Source: Deltaproteobacteria bacterium (lineage in GTDB: Bacteria; Myxococcota; JACRCW01). Taken from it: a DNA stretch of 32,233 nt. The translations under genes were made by a program, and so were the position numbers. A model generated the notes under the pieces. It was not told the origin of the DNA. It was given only the letters and a program-made list of their open reading frames with translations, and ran no database searches. Location: the NCBI GenBank assembly GCA_016218805.1, contig JACRCW010000114.1:1-32233 (forward strand), written 5' to 3'. Positions 1-8,267 of the stretch are shown here, in pieces (position 1 is the stretch's first letter; every line of letters begins with the position of its first letter).

Positions 1-239
1 ATGGCCTCGCCTGAGGAGCGGGCCGGGCGGGCCGCCGCCGCGGGCGGCGGGGGGGCAGCAGGCGCGGCGGGGCGGGTGGGCGGTGCGGCCGGCGTCTCAC
101 GCGCGGGGGCGGCGGCACGGCGAACGCGCGGCGCGGGCAGGCCGTCCACGCCCAGAGCGCCCAGGAACTCCAGGTGTCCGCGCAGGGCCACCGCCGCCTC
201 GGCCGCCAGCGCACGCAGCGCGGGATCCATGTCCGTCAT
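1..239 (-). CDS. Partial N-terminus, possible uracil-DNA glycosylase
   Basis: The minus strand is open from an ATG at 239 to the window edge, giving about 79 residues that begin MTDMDPALRALAAEAAVALR. A short helical N-terminus (residues 1-35) is followed by a long Pro/Ala-rich linker. That organisation, a helix with a GHLEFLGALGV-like segment and then a low-complexity linker, is what I associate with the N-terminus of family 4/5-type uracil-DNA glycosylases in myxobacteria. The catalytic domain would lie outside the window, so the function is only a guess. A second in-frame ATG sits at 230. The gene is divergent from the MFS transporter, with about 75 bp between starts. The plus-strand reading of the same bases is low-complexity Ala/Gly/Arg and looks like a shadow. 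Confidence 0.5.
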   Translation of the reverse strand, partial: MTDMDPALRALAAEAAVALRGHLEFLGALGVDGLPAPRVRRAAAPARETPAAPPTRPAAPAAPPPPAAAARPARSSGEA

Positions 240-314
240 GGGGCGCCTTCTACCGGAGGGCCGCGCCCGCGCGAAGTGGCGCGCGCGGCCGGTGCGCTGT
301 AAGCCGCGCGCAAC

Positions 315-1466
315 GTGTCCGCCCCCGCGCGCCTGATGCTCATGTACGCCGGGATCTTCCTGGGCGTGGGCATCATGATGTCCTTCCTGCCGCTGCACCT
401 GCGCACGCTGGGGTTCTCCGCCACGGCCATGGGCGCGGTGTTCGCCTTGCGGCCCGCGGTGCAGGTGGTCACGCCCACGTTGTGGGGCATGTGGGCGGAC
501 CACCGCGGCGACGCGCGCTTCCCGCTGCGGCTGGCCACGGTGGGATCGCTGTTGGCGTTTGTACCGTTGCTGTTCTCGCGCGATGCGGCGGTGGTCTCCG
601 CGCTGCTGCTGCTGCAGACGGCGTTTGGCGCCGGGCTGGTGCCGCTGACGGACGGCATGACGCTGGCCACGCTGCACAAGAACCCGGGGGGCTTTGGGCG
701 CGTGCGCGTGGCCGGCACGGTGTCCTTTGGCGTGGGCGTGCTGGGTTTCTCCGTGCTGCTGGGGCCCACCGGGGGATCCATGGAGCAGGCCGGCGAATGG
801 AGCGTTCCCGCCATCCTCGCCGCCATGGCTGCGTGCGTGGCCACGTCGCTGCTGCTGCCGGAGGTGCCGCCGCAGCCGCGGGAGCGCGGGGCGAAGGTGA
901 CCGCCCTCATCCGGCCGCTGTGGCTGTTTCTGCTGGTCAACGCGCTGCACTGGGCCGCGCACGCCACGTACACGGTGTTCTTTGGCGTGCACGTGGCGGA
1001 CCTGGGCCTGGGGCCGCACGTGGTGTCGGTGAGTCTCGTCGCTGCGGTGGGGGTGGAGACGGTGGTGCTGTTCGCGGCGCCGCGGTTGATGCAGCGGTTC
1101 TCCACGCGCGTGCTGCTGGTGGCGGCCATACTGGTGGCCATCCTGCGGTGGTGGGTGTCGTCGTGGGCCACGGCGGCGTGGCTCATTGTGGGGGCGCAGG
1201 CGCTGCACGGGGTGTCGTTTGGGCTGGCGTATGTCCTGGGCGTCACCTGGGTGCGCGCGCGCGTCCCGGACGAAGCGCGTTCCACCGGGCAGGGACTGTT
1301 CACGGCGGTGGTGTTTGGCGGTGGTGGCACGCTGGGCACGGCGCTGGCCGGCGTTGCGTATGACGCGGGGCGCGGCGCTGCGGCGTTCAACCTCGCCGTG
1401 GTGCTTGAGCTGGCCGCGCTGGCGCTGTTCGCCGCGGGTGAGTGGCGCGCGCACCGGGCGCGCTGA
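315..1466 (+). CDS. MFS transporter (MFS_1-like, sugar/nucleoside symporter type)
   Basis: This 383-residue protein is almost entirely hydrophobic, with about 12 predicted membrane segments. It begins at a GTG (315); an ATG at 336 is a possible alternative. Residues 8-30 form the first helix, and the loop after helix 2 carries a GMWADHRGDAR segment, the usual MFS A-like loop between helices 2 and 3. The second half repeats the pattern after a charged loop around residues 185-195. Length and layout fit the MFS_1-like group related to LacY and nucleoside:H+ symporters. Substrate cannot be read from the sequence. The gene stands alone and ends convergently with the MscS-CNB gene. Confidence 0.85.
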   Translation: MSAPARLMLMYAGIFLGVGIMMSFLPLHLRTLGFSATAMGAVFALRPAVQVVTPTLWGMWADHRGDARFPLRLATVGSLLAFVPLLFSRDAAVVSALLLLQTAFGAGLVPLTDGMTLATLHKNPGGFGRVRVAGTVSFGVGVLGFSVLLGPTGGSMEQAGEWSVPAILAAMAACVATSLLLPEVPPQPRERGAKVTALIRPLWLFLLVNALHWAAHATYTVFFGVHVADLGLGPHVVSVSLVAAVGVETVVLFAAPRLMQRFSTRVLLVAAILVAILRWWVSSWATAAWLIVGAQALHGVSFGLAYVLGVTWVRARVPDEARSTGQGLFTAVVFGGGGTLGTALAGVAYDAGRGAAAFNLAVVLELAALALFAAGEWRAHRAR

Positions 1467-1516
1467 ACGCGCACGCTGTCACGCACTGCGGCGGGTACAG
1501 GCCCCGCCGCTACGAG

Positions 1517-1555
1517 CGGAGCGGCGCGGGGCGTCCACGGAGCGGCGCGGGGCGT
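1517..1555. repeat. Two 18-bp exact direct repeats between convergent genes
   Basis: The 18-mer starting CGGAGCGGCGCGG occurs at 1517-1534 and again at 1538-1555, giving a period of 21. It fills part of the 102-bp gap between the convergent MFS and MscS-CNB genes. There is no T-tract and no clear terminator hairpin. It is probably a minor local duplication. Confidence 0.6.
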
Positions 1556-1568
1556 GCGTCACACGTCT

Positions 1569-3029
1569 TCACCGGATGGAGAAGAAGCTCTTGATGCGCG
1601 CCAGCAGCTGGCTGCTGTGCTCCTCAATGGGCGGCACCTGCGCATCCGCCGCGGCGCGCGCCTTGAGCAGCGCCATCTGGCGCTCCGCCACGGCCCGGCT
1701 CATCACGTCCACCACGCCGGGGTTGCGGTTGAGCACGTCGGTGAACCCGGGGTGGCCCACCACGTACGCCTGCACCTCGTCCACCGCCACCACGGTGGCG
1801 GACCGCCGCTCACCCGTCAGCAGGGACATCTCACCAAAGAACGCGCCCGCCTCCAGGTGCGCCACCGCGGAGCCCCGCACCAGGATCTTCACCTGGCCGC
1901 TGTGGATGATGAACAGCTCGTCCCCCTCCTCGCCTTCCGTGATGATGGCGTCACCCGGGATGTACGTGCGGCGTTGGATGGACCGCGCCAGCAGCGCCAG
2001 CTGCTCCTCAGACAGCGCCTTGAGGAAGTCTATCCCCTGCAGCCGCTTGGTCACGCTGGCCACTTCCTCGTCGGTCATGGCCGGCCGCGCAATGGCCCCC
2101 GCCCGCTCCAGCGCGTACCAGACGCGTTCGTTGACGGCGCCGTCAATGGTCTCGCGCTGCTCAAAGCGGTCCACAAAGTAACGCGCCTGGTAGACGACGA
2201 ACGCGTCCTTGTACCCGGTCACCAGCACCTGCGGTGGCGGCTCCGCCAGCACTCCGTCCACGGAACGCACGGCGCGCAGCGCAGCGTCACGCGCCCGCCG
2301 TGGCGGCACCGGCAGCGGGAGGGAAAAATCCAGCGTGCGCCGCATCAGCGGCGTGGGCTTGGAGAAGTTGATGATGGAGCTCTTGGCCAGCGGGCCGTTG
2401 GGGACCACCACCTCCACGCGGTCTTCGGTGAACAGCTTGGTGGCGCGCCAGTTGATCTCCAGCACCTGCCCCACGTGCCGCGGGTCGTTGTCGAATTGGA
2501 TCCAGTCACCCTCCTCAAACGGCCGCTGCCCCTGGATGGCCAGGCCCGCCACCACGTTGCCCAGCGTCTCCTGCAGCGCCAGGCCGATGACGGCGGTGAG
2601 CAGCGCGGAGGTGGTCAGCAGACTGCCCGGCTCCATGCCCGCGCTGCGCAGGCTGATGAACACCACGGCGGCGTAGACAAACCCCTGCAGGATGTCCCGG
2701 AAGATGGCGGGCATGGGCCGCCCGGCGCTGGGCCGCAGGCGCAGGTCCACCACCAGCAGGAACCCCAGCCGGCCCGCCGCCAGCAGCACCGCCAGCAGCG
2801 CCACGCCCCACAGCAGCGTGCCCTGCGGGCGGAACACCGCGTGCAGCACGCACAGCAGCGCGTTGGCGGTCAGGCAGGTCAGCGGGAAGCGGAGGTCCGT
2901 GCGGCGGTTCGCGGGCAACACAACCTGCAGCAGCGCCCAGACAACAAACCCCAGGCCCGCGCCCCAGCCGCCCACGATCCACGCGTCGGCCTGGGTCAGG
3001 CGCTCAGCCAATGAGGCGTCGAGGTCCAT
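1569..3029 (-). CDS. MscS-family mechanosensitive channel with C-terminal cyclic-nucleotide-binding domain
   Basis: The protein has 486 residues. Membrane segments lie near residues 17-38, 48-66, 70-94 and 110-128. The pore-lining MscS helix and beta domain follow at about 138-225, with the family motif LQETLGNVVAGLAIQ and the post-helix segment RPFEEGDWIQ. An alpha/beta MscS tail extends to about 320. Residues 330-450 form a CRP-like CNB domain with a canonical phosphate-binding cassette (FGEMSLLTGERRSAT, about 398-412) that includes the Arg contacting the cyclic phosphate in CRP and PKA. The known family role is release of osmolytes under membrane tension; the CNB domain suggests gating by cAMP or cGMP (inference). 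It is divergent from glpK, with about 150 bp between starts. Confidence 0.93.
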   Translation of the reverse strand: MDLDASLAERLTQADAWIVGGWGAGLGFVVWALLQVVLPANRRTDLRFPLTCLTANALLCVLHAVFRPQGTLLWGVALLAVLLAAGRLGFLLVVDLRLRPSAGRPMPAIFRDILQGFVYAAVVFISLRSAGMEPGSLLTTSALLTAVIGLALQETLGNVVAGLAIQGQRPFEEGDWIQFDNDPRHVGQVLEINWRATKLFTEDRVEVVVPNGPLAKSSIINFSKPTPLMRRTLDFSLPLPVPPRRARDAALRAVRSVDGVLAEPPPQVLVTGYKDAFVVYQARYFVDRFEQRETIDGAVNERVWYALERAGAIARPAMTDEEVASVTKRLQGIDFLKALSEEQLALLARSIQRRTYIPGDAIITEGEEGDELFIIHSGQVKILVRGSAVAHLEAGAFFGEMSLLTGERRSATVVAVDEVQAYVVGHPGFTDVLNRNPGVVDVMSRAVAERQMALLKARAAADAQVPPIEEHSSQLLARIKSFFSIR

Positions 3030-3177
3030 GCGGGTTTTGTCCTCGCGGCCGGCTACCAGAGGAGACCGTCAGGCGGCAACGCGCGGTGCCGCGCCACCGG
3101 CCTCGCCGGGCCCGGGGTCCTGCACTAGAGTCCGCCGTCCGTTCGCGGTTGTCGTCGTCATCCTGCAGGAGGCGCGC

Positions 3178-4677
3178 ATGTCAGGCTCACACATCCTTGC
3201 CATTGATCAGGGCACCACGGGCACCACCGTTCTGGTGGTGGACCCGCAGCTGCGGGTGAAGGGCCGGGCCACCGTGGAATACAAGCAGATCTATCCCAAG
3301 CCCGGCTGGGTGGAGCATGACCCCGAGGACATCTGGCTGAGCGTCACCAAGGCCATCACGCAGGCGCTCAAGGGCGCGTCCCTGCGGCCGCAGGAGCTGG
3401 GCGCCATTGGCATCACCAACCAGCGCGAGACGACGGTGCTGTGGCACAAGGCCACCGGGCGCCCGTGCATGAACGCCATGGTGTGGCAGGACCGCCGTAC
3501 AGCGGAGGACTGCCACAAGCTCAAGGAGCAGGGTCACGAATCCCTGTTTCGCGAGAAGACCGGCCTGGTGCTGGACCCGTACTTCTCCGGCACCAAGCTG
3601 GCGTGGATGCTGCGCGAGGTGAACGGCGCGCGCACGGATGCGGAGGCGGGCAAGGCGCTGTTTGGGACCATTGATTCCTACCTGGTGTGGCGCCTCACCG
3701 GCGGCGCTGAAGGCGGCGTGCACGTGACCGACGTCAGCAATGCGTCGCGCACGCTGATGTTCGGGCTGCAGGGGCTCAAGTGGGAGCCGGAGCTGCTCAA
3801 GGTGCTGGGCATTCCGGAGGCGTGCCTGCCGCGCGTGGTCTCCTCCGCCGAGGTGTACGGCAAGACGCGCGGGCTGTCCGGCATCCTCCCGGACGGCATC
3901 CCGCTGTGCGGCATGGCCGGTGACCAGCAGGCCGCGCTGTTTGGCCAGGCGTGTTTTGAGCCGGGGGACGCCAAGATCACCTTTGGCACCGGCGCGTTCA
4001 TGCTGATGAACACGGGCAAGGAGATTGTCCACAGCAAGAACAACCTCATCACCACGGTGGCCTGGCAGGTGGCGGGGCAGGTGAACTACGCGCTGGAGGG
4101 CAGCGCGTTCATTGCCGGGGCGGCGGTGCAGTGGCTGCGTGACGGGCTCAAGCTCATCCACACCGCGGGGCAGGTGGAAGCGCTGGCGGAGACGGTGGAG
4201 AACTCCGGCAGCGTGGTGTTTGTCCCCGCGCTGACGGGGCTGGGCGCCCCGCACTGGCGGCCTGACGCGCGCGGCGCGCTGATGGGGCTCACGCGGGACA
4301 GCAACGCGGGTCACATTGCCCGCGCCTGCCTGGAGGGCATTGCCCTGCAGAACGCGGAGATCCTGCTGGCCATGGACAAGGACGCCACCCTGGTGGCGCA
4401 CCTGAAGTCCACCAAGGTGGACGGCGGTGCCGCCGCCAACAACCTGCTCATGCAGCTGCAGGCGGACGTGCTGCGCATCCCGTGCGTGCGGCCCAAGGTC
4501 ATTGAGACCACCGCGGTGGGCGCCGCCTGCCTGGCCGGGCTGGGCGCCGGGATGTTCACGGACCTGGCGGCGGTGAAGAACGCGTGGAAGGAGGACCGCG
4601 TGTTCCAACCGCGCATGAAGGACCCGGAGCGTGAAGCGTTGATGAAGAAGTGGGCCCGCGCCGTGGCCGTGGCGTGA
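3178..4677 (+). CDS. glpK: Glycerol kinase
   Basis: This 499-residue FGGY-family kinase phosphorylates glycerol with ATP to sn-glycerol 3-phosphate in the cytoplasm. The N-terminal phosphate loop is DQGTTGTT (residues 8-15), close to the usual DQGTTSS. Other glycerol kinase blocks are present: GITNQRETT, the substrate-site WQDRRT segment, GMAGDQQAALFGQ, TFGTGAFML and the C-terminal ATP-site region DGGAAANN with TAVGAACLAGLG. Length matches the family norm of about 500. The ATG at 3178 is preceded by AGGAGG-like sequence (CAGGAGGCGCGC). It is the first gene of an operon, since its TGA overlaps the kpsF ATG by one base. No glpF or glpD is seen nearby. Confidence 0.97.
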   Translation: MSGSHILAIDQGTTGTTVLVVDPQLRVKGRATVEYKQIYPKPGWVEHDPEDIWLSVTKAITQALKGASLRPQELGAIGITNQRETTVLWHKATGRPCMNAMVWQDRRTAEDCHKLKEQGHESLFREKTGLVLDPYFSGTKLAWMLREVNGARTDAEAGKALFGTIDSYLVWRLTGGAEGGVHVTDVSNASRTLMFGLQGLKWEPELLKVLGIPEACLPRVVSSAEVYGKTRGLSGILPDGIPLCGMAGDQQAALFGQACFEPGDAKITFGTGAFMLMNTGKEIVHSKNNLITTVAWQVAGQVNYALEGSAFIAGAAVQWLRDGLKLIHTAGQVEALAETVENSGSVVFVPALTGLGAPHWRPDARGALMGLTRDSNAGHIARACLEGIALQNAEILLAMDKDATLVAHLKSTKVDGGAAANNLLMQLQADVLRIPCVRPKVIETTAVGAACLAGLGAGMFTDLAAVKNAWKEDRVFQPRMKDPEREALMKKWARAVAVA

Positions 4678-5720
4678 TGGCTCCCAAGCGACGCCGCCCC
4701 GCGGTGGAGGTGCCCGCCCTGGCCGAGCGGCAGCCCCGGTCGGTGCGCGAGCTGGTGGCCTACGGCCGGGACGTGATCCGCTCAGAGCGCGCGGCGCTGG
4801 CGCTGCTGGAGGAGCAGTTGGAGGCGCCGTTTGCCACCGCGGTGCAGTGGGTGCTGCGCTGCAAGGGCCACGTGGTGCTGTGCGGCGTGGGCAAACCGTC
4901 TTTTGTGGCGCAGAAGGTGAGCGCCACGTTTGCGTCCATTGGCGTGCCGTCGTTCTTCCTGCATCCGTCTGAAGCCGTGCACGGTGACCTGGGCCGCGTA
5001 TCCCGGCGTGACCTGGTGCTGGTGCTGTCCAACAGCGGCCGTACCGAGGAGGTGGTGCGCATCCTGGGGCCGCTGCGCGCGCTGGGCGTGAAGCTGGTGG
5101 CCATCACCGGGGACGCGGACAGTCCGCTGGCCCGCCACAGCGACCTGGTGCTGCCGCTGGGACCGGTGCTGGAGGCGTGTCCGCTGGGGCTGGCGCCCAC
5201 TGCATCCTCCACGGCCATGCTGGTGCTGGGGGATGCGTTGGCCATGACGGTGAGCGCGGCGCGCCAGCTCAGCCGGGACGAGTTTGCGCGGTTCCACCCT
5301 GGCGGGAAGCTGGGGCGCCAGTTGATGCGCGTGGGTGAGGTCATGCGCCGGGGCGAAGAGAACCCGTGCATCCCCGCCGGCAGCCCGCTGCGCGAGGCGG
5401 TGCGCGTGATGACGGAGACCCCCGGGCGCCCGGGCGCCACGCACGTGGTGGATGCGGATGGGCGGCTGCTGGGCCTGCTCACGGACGGGGACCTGCGGCG
5501 TTACCTGCTGCGGCAGACGCGCGGGCGCCCGGACCTGTCCCTGCCGGTGGACCGGCTGATGGCGCACGCCCCGCGGACGGTGCAACCCGGCCAGTTGGTG
5601 GAGGAAGCGCTGCGCGTGCTGGCGGATTTCAAGGTGGACCAGGTGCCCGTGGTGGATGACGCCGGGCGGCCGGTGGGTCTGCTGGACGTGCAGGACCTGC
5701 TGGCAGTCCGCCGCTTGTGA
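4677..5720 (+). CDS. kpsF: Arabinose-5-phosphate isomerase (SIS plus two CBS domains)
   Basis: KpsF/KdsD/GutQ-type enzyme of 347 residues, predicted to convert ribulose 5-phosphate to arabinose 5-phosphate for Kdo synthesis. The SIS sugar-phosphate domain spans about residues 40-190, with the Ser-rich loop SNSGRTEE (118-125) and the family signature EACPLGLAPT followed by the conserved FARFHPGGKLG. Two CBS domains occupy about 220-345. The ATG at 4677 overlaps the glpK stop (TGATG), which is typical of translational coupling; a GTG one codon upstream (4674) is possible. The first 25 residues are basic and slightly longer than in E. coli homologues. Confidence 0.93.
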   Translation: MAPKRRRPAVEVPALAERQPRSVRELVAYGRDVIRSERAALALLEEQLEAPFATAVQWVLRCKGHVVLCGVGKPSFVAQKVSATFASIGVPSFFLHPSEAVHGDLGRVSRRDLVLVLSNSGRTEEVVRILGPLRALGVKLVAITGDADSPLARHSDLVLPLGPVLEACPLGLAPTASSTAMLVLGDALAMTVSAARQLSRDEFARFHPGGKLGRQLMRVGEVMRRGEENPCIPAGSPLREAVRVMTETPGRPGATHVVDADGRLLGLLTDGDLRRYLLRQTRGRPDLSLPVDRLMAHAPRTVQPGQLVEEALRVLADFKVDQVPVVDDAGRPVGLLDVQDLLAVRRL

Positions 5721-5727
5721 GGTTTCC

Positions 5728-6651
5728 ATGCAAGACATCCTGGTCCTGCACGACGAAGTGGCACAGGCAAAGAGCGAGCACCGGGCCGTGGTGGCGCTGG
5801 AGAGTACGCTGTTGGCCCACGGCATGCCGGCCCACCGCCGGATGGAGGTGGCCGCGCAGCTCAACGCGGCGGTGCGGGCGGAGGGCGCGGTCCCCGCGGT
5901 GATTGCCGTGGTGGACGGCCGCATCCGCGTGGGGCTGGATGACGCCGCGCTGGAGCAGTTGTGCCTGGCCCCCACCGTCCACAAGACGGCCGAACGCGAC
6001 CTCAGCTTCGCCGTCGCGACGGGCGGCCACCACGCCACCACCGTGTCATCCACGATGTGGGTGGCGCACCGCGCGGGGATTGACGTGTTTGCCACCGGCG
6101 GGGTGGGCGGCGTGCACCGCGACGCGGAAGAGACGTTTGATGAGAGCCAGGACCTGCGCGCACTGGCCACCCACCCGGTGGCGGTGGTGAGCGCGGGCGC
6201 CAAGGCCATCCTGGACCTGCGGCGCACCGTGGAGCGGCTGGAGACACTGGGGGTGGCGGTGGTGGGATTTGGGACGCCGGAGTTCCCCGCGTTCTACACG
6301 CGCACCTCCGGCATCCCGCTGGAGCACGTCGTGGCGGACGTGGCCGCGCTGGCACGCGTGGTCCACGCGCGGCTGCACACGCTGCGGCAGGGCGGCATCC
6401 TCATCTGCAACCCGGTCCCCGCGGAGCATGAAATGGACGACGCCCTGCTGGACGCCGCACTGGGCAAGGTCCTGGCGGATGCCAAGGCGCACGGCATCCA
6501 CGGGAAGGCGCTGACGCCGCGGCTGCTGGCGGCCATGGAGCAGGCCACCGGCGGGGAGAGCGTGCGGGTGAACATTGCGCTGGCGGAGAACAACGCGCGG
6601 CTGGGCGCGCGCCTGGCGGTGGCGCTGTGTCAGCTGGGGGCGCCCCGGTGA
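5728..6651 (+). CDS. psuG: Pseudouridine-5'-phosphate glycosidase
   Basis: The 307-residue protein matches PsuG, which reversibly cleaves the C-C glycosidic bond of pseudouridine 5'-phosphate to uracil and ribose 5-phosphate. The hallmark ALESTLLAHGMP lies at residues 23-34. The SAGAKAILD block carries Lys159, equivalent to the catalytic Lys166 of the E. coli enzyme, and TVHKTAERDL (83-92) carries a second conserved Lys. FATGGVGGVHR and the C-terminal block LVxNIALxENNA-like region are also present. The ATG at 5728 lies 7 bp after kpsF with a short GAGG upstream. No psuK (pseudouridine kinase) is adjacent, so the phosphorylated substrate must come from elsewhere. Confidence 0.95.
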   Translation: MQDILVLHDEVAQAKSEHRAVVALESTLLAHGMPAHRRMEVAAQLNAAVRAEGAVPAVIAVVDGRIRVGLDDAALEQLCLAPTVHKTAERDLSFAVATGGHHATTVSSTMWVAHRAGIDVFATGGVGGVHRDAEETFDESQDLRALATHPVAVVSAGAKAILDLRRTVERLETLGVAVVGFGTPEFPAFYTRTSGIPLEHVVADVAALARVVHARLHTLRQGGILICNPVPAEHEMDDALLDAALGKVLADAKAHGIHGKALTPRLLAAMEQATGGESVRVNIALAENNARLGARLAVALCQLGAPR

Positions 6652-7226
6652 GCCGTCCGCTGGTGCTGGCAAGCGGCAGCCCCATCCGCCGCGCCCTGCT
6701 GGCGCAGGCGGGTTACGCGTTTGAGGTGCTCCCTGCGGACATCGCCGAACCGCAGCCGCACAACGTTCCTCCCGCGGAGCTGGCGGCGGCGCTCGCGCTC
6801 GCCAAGGCGCACGCGGTGGCGGCGCAGCGCCCCGGCGCCGTCGTGGTGGGAGCGGACCAGGTGCTGCTGCTGCCGGACGGCACCGCCGCGGGCAAACCGT
6901 GGGACCGGGCGGCGGCGCGGGCCCAGCTGCGCGCGCTGGCCGGGCGCCGCCACGCGCTGGTGAGCGCGGCGGCGGTGGTGGCGGACGGCGCGGAGGAACT
7001 GGTGGTGGACCGCGTGGACCTCACGCTGCGCGCGCTGTCTGACGCTGAGCTGGAGCGCGTGCTGGACTGGGACGAATGGCGTGGCAACGCGGGCAGCTAC
7101 CGGATGGAGTCCCGCGGCGTGCACCTGGTGGACACGCTGCAGGGCGACCACTTCACGGTGCTGGGGTTGCCGCTGTTGGGGCTGGTGGGCGTGCTGCGCC
7201 GGCTGGGCGCGGGACCGCTGGCCTGA
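6648..7226 (+). CDS. maf: Maf-family nucleoside triphosphate pyrophosphatase
   Basis: This 192-residue Maf/Ham1-fold protein is predicted to hydrolyse non-canonical or modified NTPs to NMP and pyrophosphate. Residues 5-20 give LASGSPIRRALLAQAG, the Maf signature in which the usual SPRR is SPIRR, a pattern closer to YceF-type members. The VVGADQVLLL block supplies the catalytic Asp, followed by GKPWDRAAARAQLRAL. The C-terminal GDHFTVLGLPL block resembles alpha-proteobacterial Maf proteins. The GTG start (6648) overlaps the psuG stop by 4 bases, marking it as the last gene of the glpK-kpsF-psuG-maf operon. An upstream start at 6627 would overlap psuG further and is less likely. Confidence 0.9.
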   Translation: MSRPLVLASGSPIRRALLAQAGYAFEVLPADIAEPQPHNVPPAELAAALALAKAHAVAAQRPGAVVVGADQVLLLPDGTAAGKPWDRAAARAQLRALAGRRHALVSAAAVVADGAEELVVDRVDLTLRALSDAELERVLDWDEWRGNAGSYRMESRGVHLVDTLQGDHFTVLGLPLLGLVGVLRRLGAGPLA

Positions 7227-7259
7227 CGGGACGGCCGGGCGGCGCGCCTCCAGGGGCCC

Positions 7260-8267
7260 TCACGCCCTGTGGATTGGCTCGGAACGGATTCCCGCGTCGG
7301 AAACTACGCGTTGTGCCAGTGCTTCAAACAGTGCGTAGGTATCCCTGACCGCGGCGGCGTGACCGCCAATCGCGCCGTCCGCACCGGTGAGCATGAACAC
7401 CGGCCGGCGCGCGTCCTGCGCCATGGGCATCAGGCTCTTGAAGTGTTTCACCTCGGCCAGGCAGGCGCTGGGCAGGACAGCGTCGCTCCCAAGGATGGAG
7501 TGCGCATAGACAGCCGGGATGCGGGCTCCCCACCTCGCGTACGCCTGCACAGGGCGGTTCTGTCGCATGGACGGGCTCATCAACACGTAGCCCAGCGGTG
7601 CCATGGAGCCCAGCGGCAGTTCCAACCCGGGAGGAACTGTCCGGCGGACGCGGCGTTCATTCCACCCCTCCCGCCACTTCCTCAGCGTGCGGCCAAGGTT
7701 GCGCAGCCCCTGCAGTGAAAACAGGTCTGCGGCCAACGGGATGACGACGTGGTCGGACGCCACCAGCGCTGCGCGGTTCAATGCTCCCACGCTCGGTCCC
7801 ACGTCCACCAGGGCAACTTCGAAGCCCCCGCGGTCACGCGCCGCCGCAATGATGCGATGGAATGCGCTGATGACCCGGAACCCGTCCCGTGCAACCGGCC
7901 TGTCATCGGTCAGGCAATCTGCCCAGCCCTTGGACAACCGCTCTTCAAACTCCCCCAATCCCAGGTCTCCCACCACAAGGGACAGGTTGTCCGCAATCCG
8001 GACGGCCTCCACCGGCGCAATGTCGCCTTCGTGCTCCATGAGCGGGGAAACCGCACCGAGGATGGTGCGTGGGTGCGGTCCCTCCGGCCAGAATTCCTCC
8101 AGTTCTTCATCCTGCATGAATGCGGCGGAGAGGTTGGACTGGGGGTCCAAGTCAACCGCCAGGACCTTCACGCCCAGTTCCCGGAACATCCAGGCCAGGT
8201 GATACAGCAGGCTGGTCTTACCCACGCCGCCCTTGTTGTTGAAGAACGCAATGGTCTTGAAGCTCAC
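7260..8267 (-). CDS. ParA/MinD-like (AAA_31) ATPase, accessory
   Basis: The protein has 335 residues. The deviant Walker A motif NNKGGVGKTSL lies at residues 9-19, with the signature second Lys of ParA/MinD. A DLDPQSNLS block (about 40-48) provides the Walker A' Asp. A VDVGPSVGALNR segment near 170-185 corresponds to Walker B, followed by VIPLAADLFSLQGLRNL as in ParA. There is no ParB and no helix-turn-helix N-terminus, so plasmid-style partition is unlikely from context. Its start overlaps the stop of the upstream AlbA-GHKL gene by 4 bp, so the two form one transcript and probably one system. Base composition is lower than its neighbours (37/60 G+C at 7921-7980), suggesting transfer. Confidence 0.9.
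   Translation of the reverse strand: MSFKTIAFFNNKGGVGKTSLLYHLAWMFRELGVKVLAVDLDPQSNLSAAFMQDEELEEFWPEGPHPRTILGAVSPLMEHEGDIAPVEAVRIADNLSLVVGDLGLGEFEERLSKGWADCLTDDRPVARDGFRVISAFHRIIAAARDRGGFEVALVDVGPSVGALNRAALVASDHVVIPLAADLFSLQGLRNLGRTLRKWREGWNERRVRRTVPPGLELPLGSMAPLGYVLMSPSMRQNRPVQAYARWGARIPAVYAHSILGSDAVLPSACLAEVKHFKSLMPMAQDARRPVFMLTGADGAIGGHAAAVRDTYALFEALAQRVVSDAGIRSEPIHRA

Noticed and set aside
83..1363. Long plus-strand frame of 426 codons antisense/out of frame to the MFS gene
   Set aside because: It is Arg/Ala/Gly/His-rich with no domain and fully overlaps a clear MFS frame; a GC-rich shadow.
7260..8267. Plasmid or chromosome partition locus (ParA)
   Set aside because: No ParB, no parS-like iterons, and the gene is coupled to an AlbA-GHKL gene instead.
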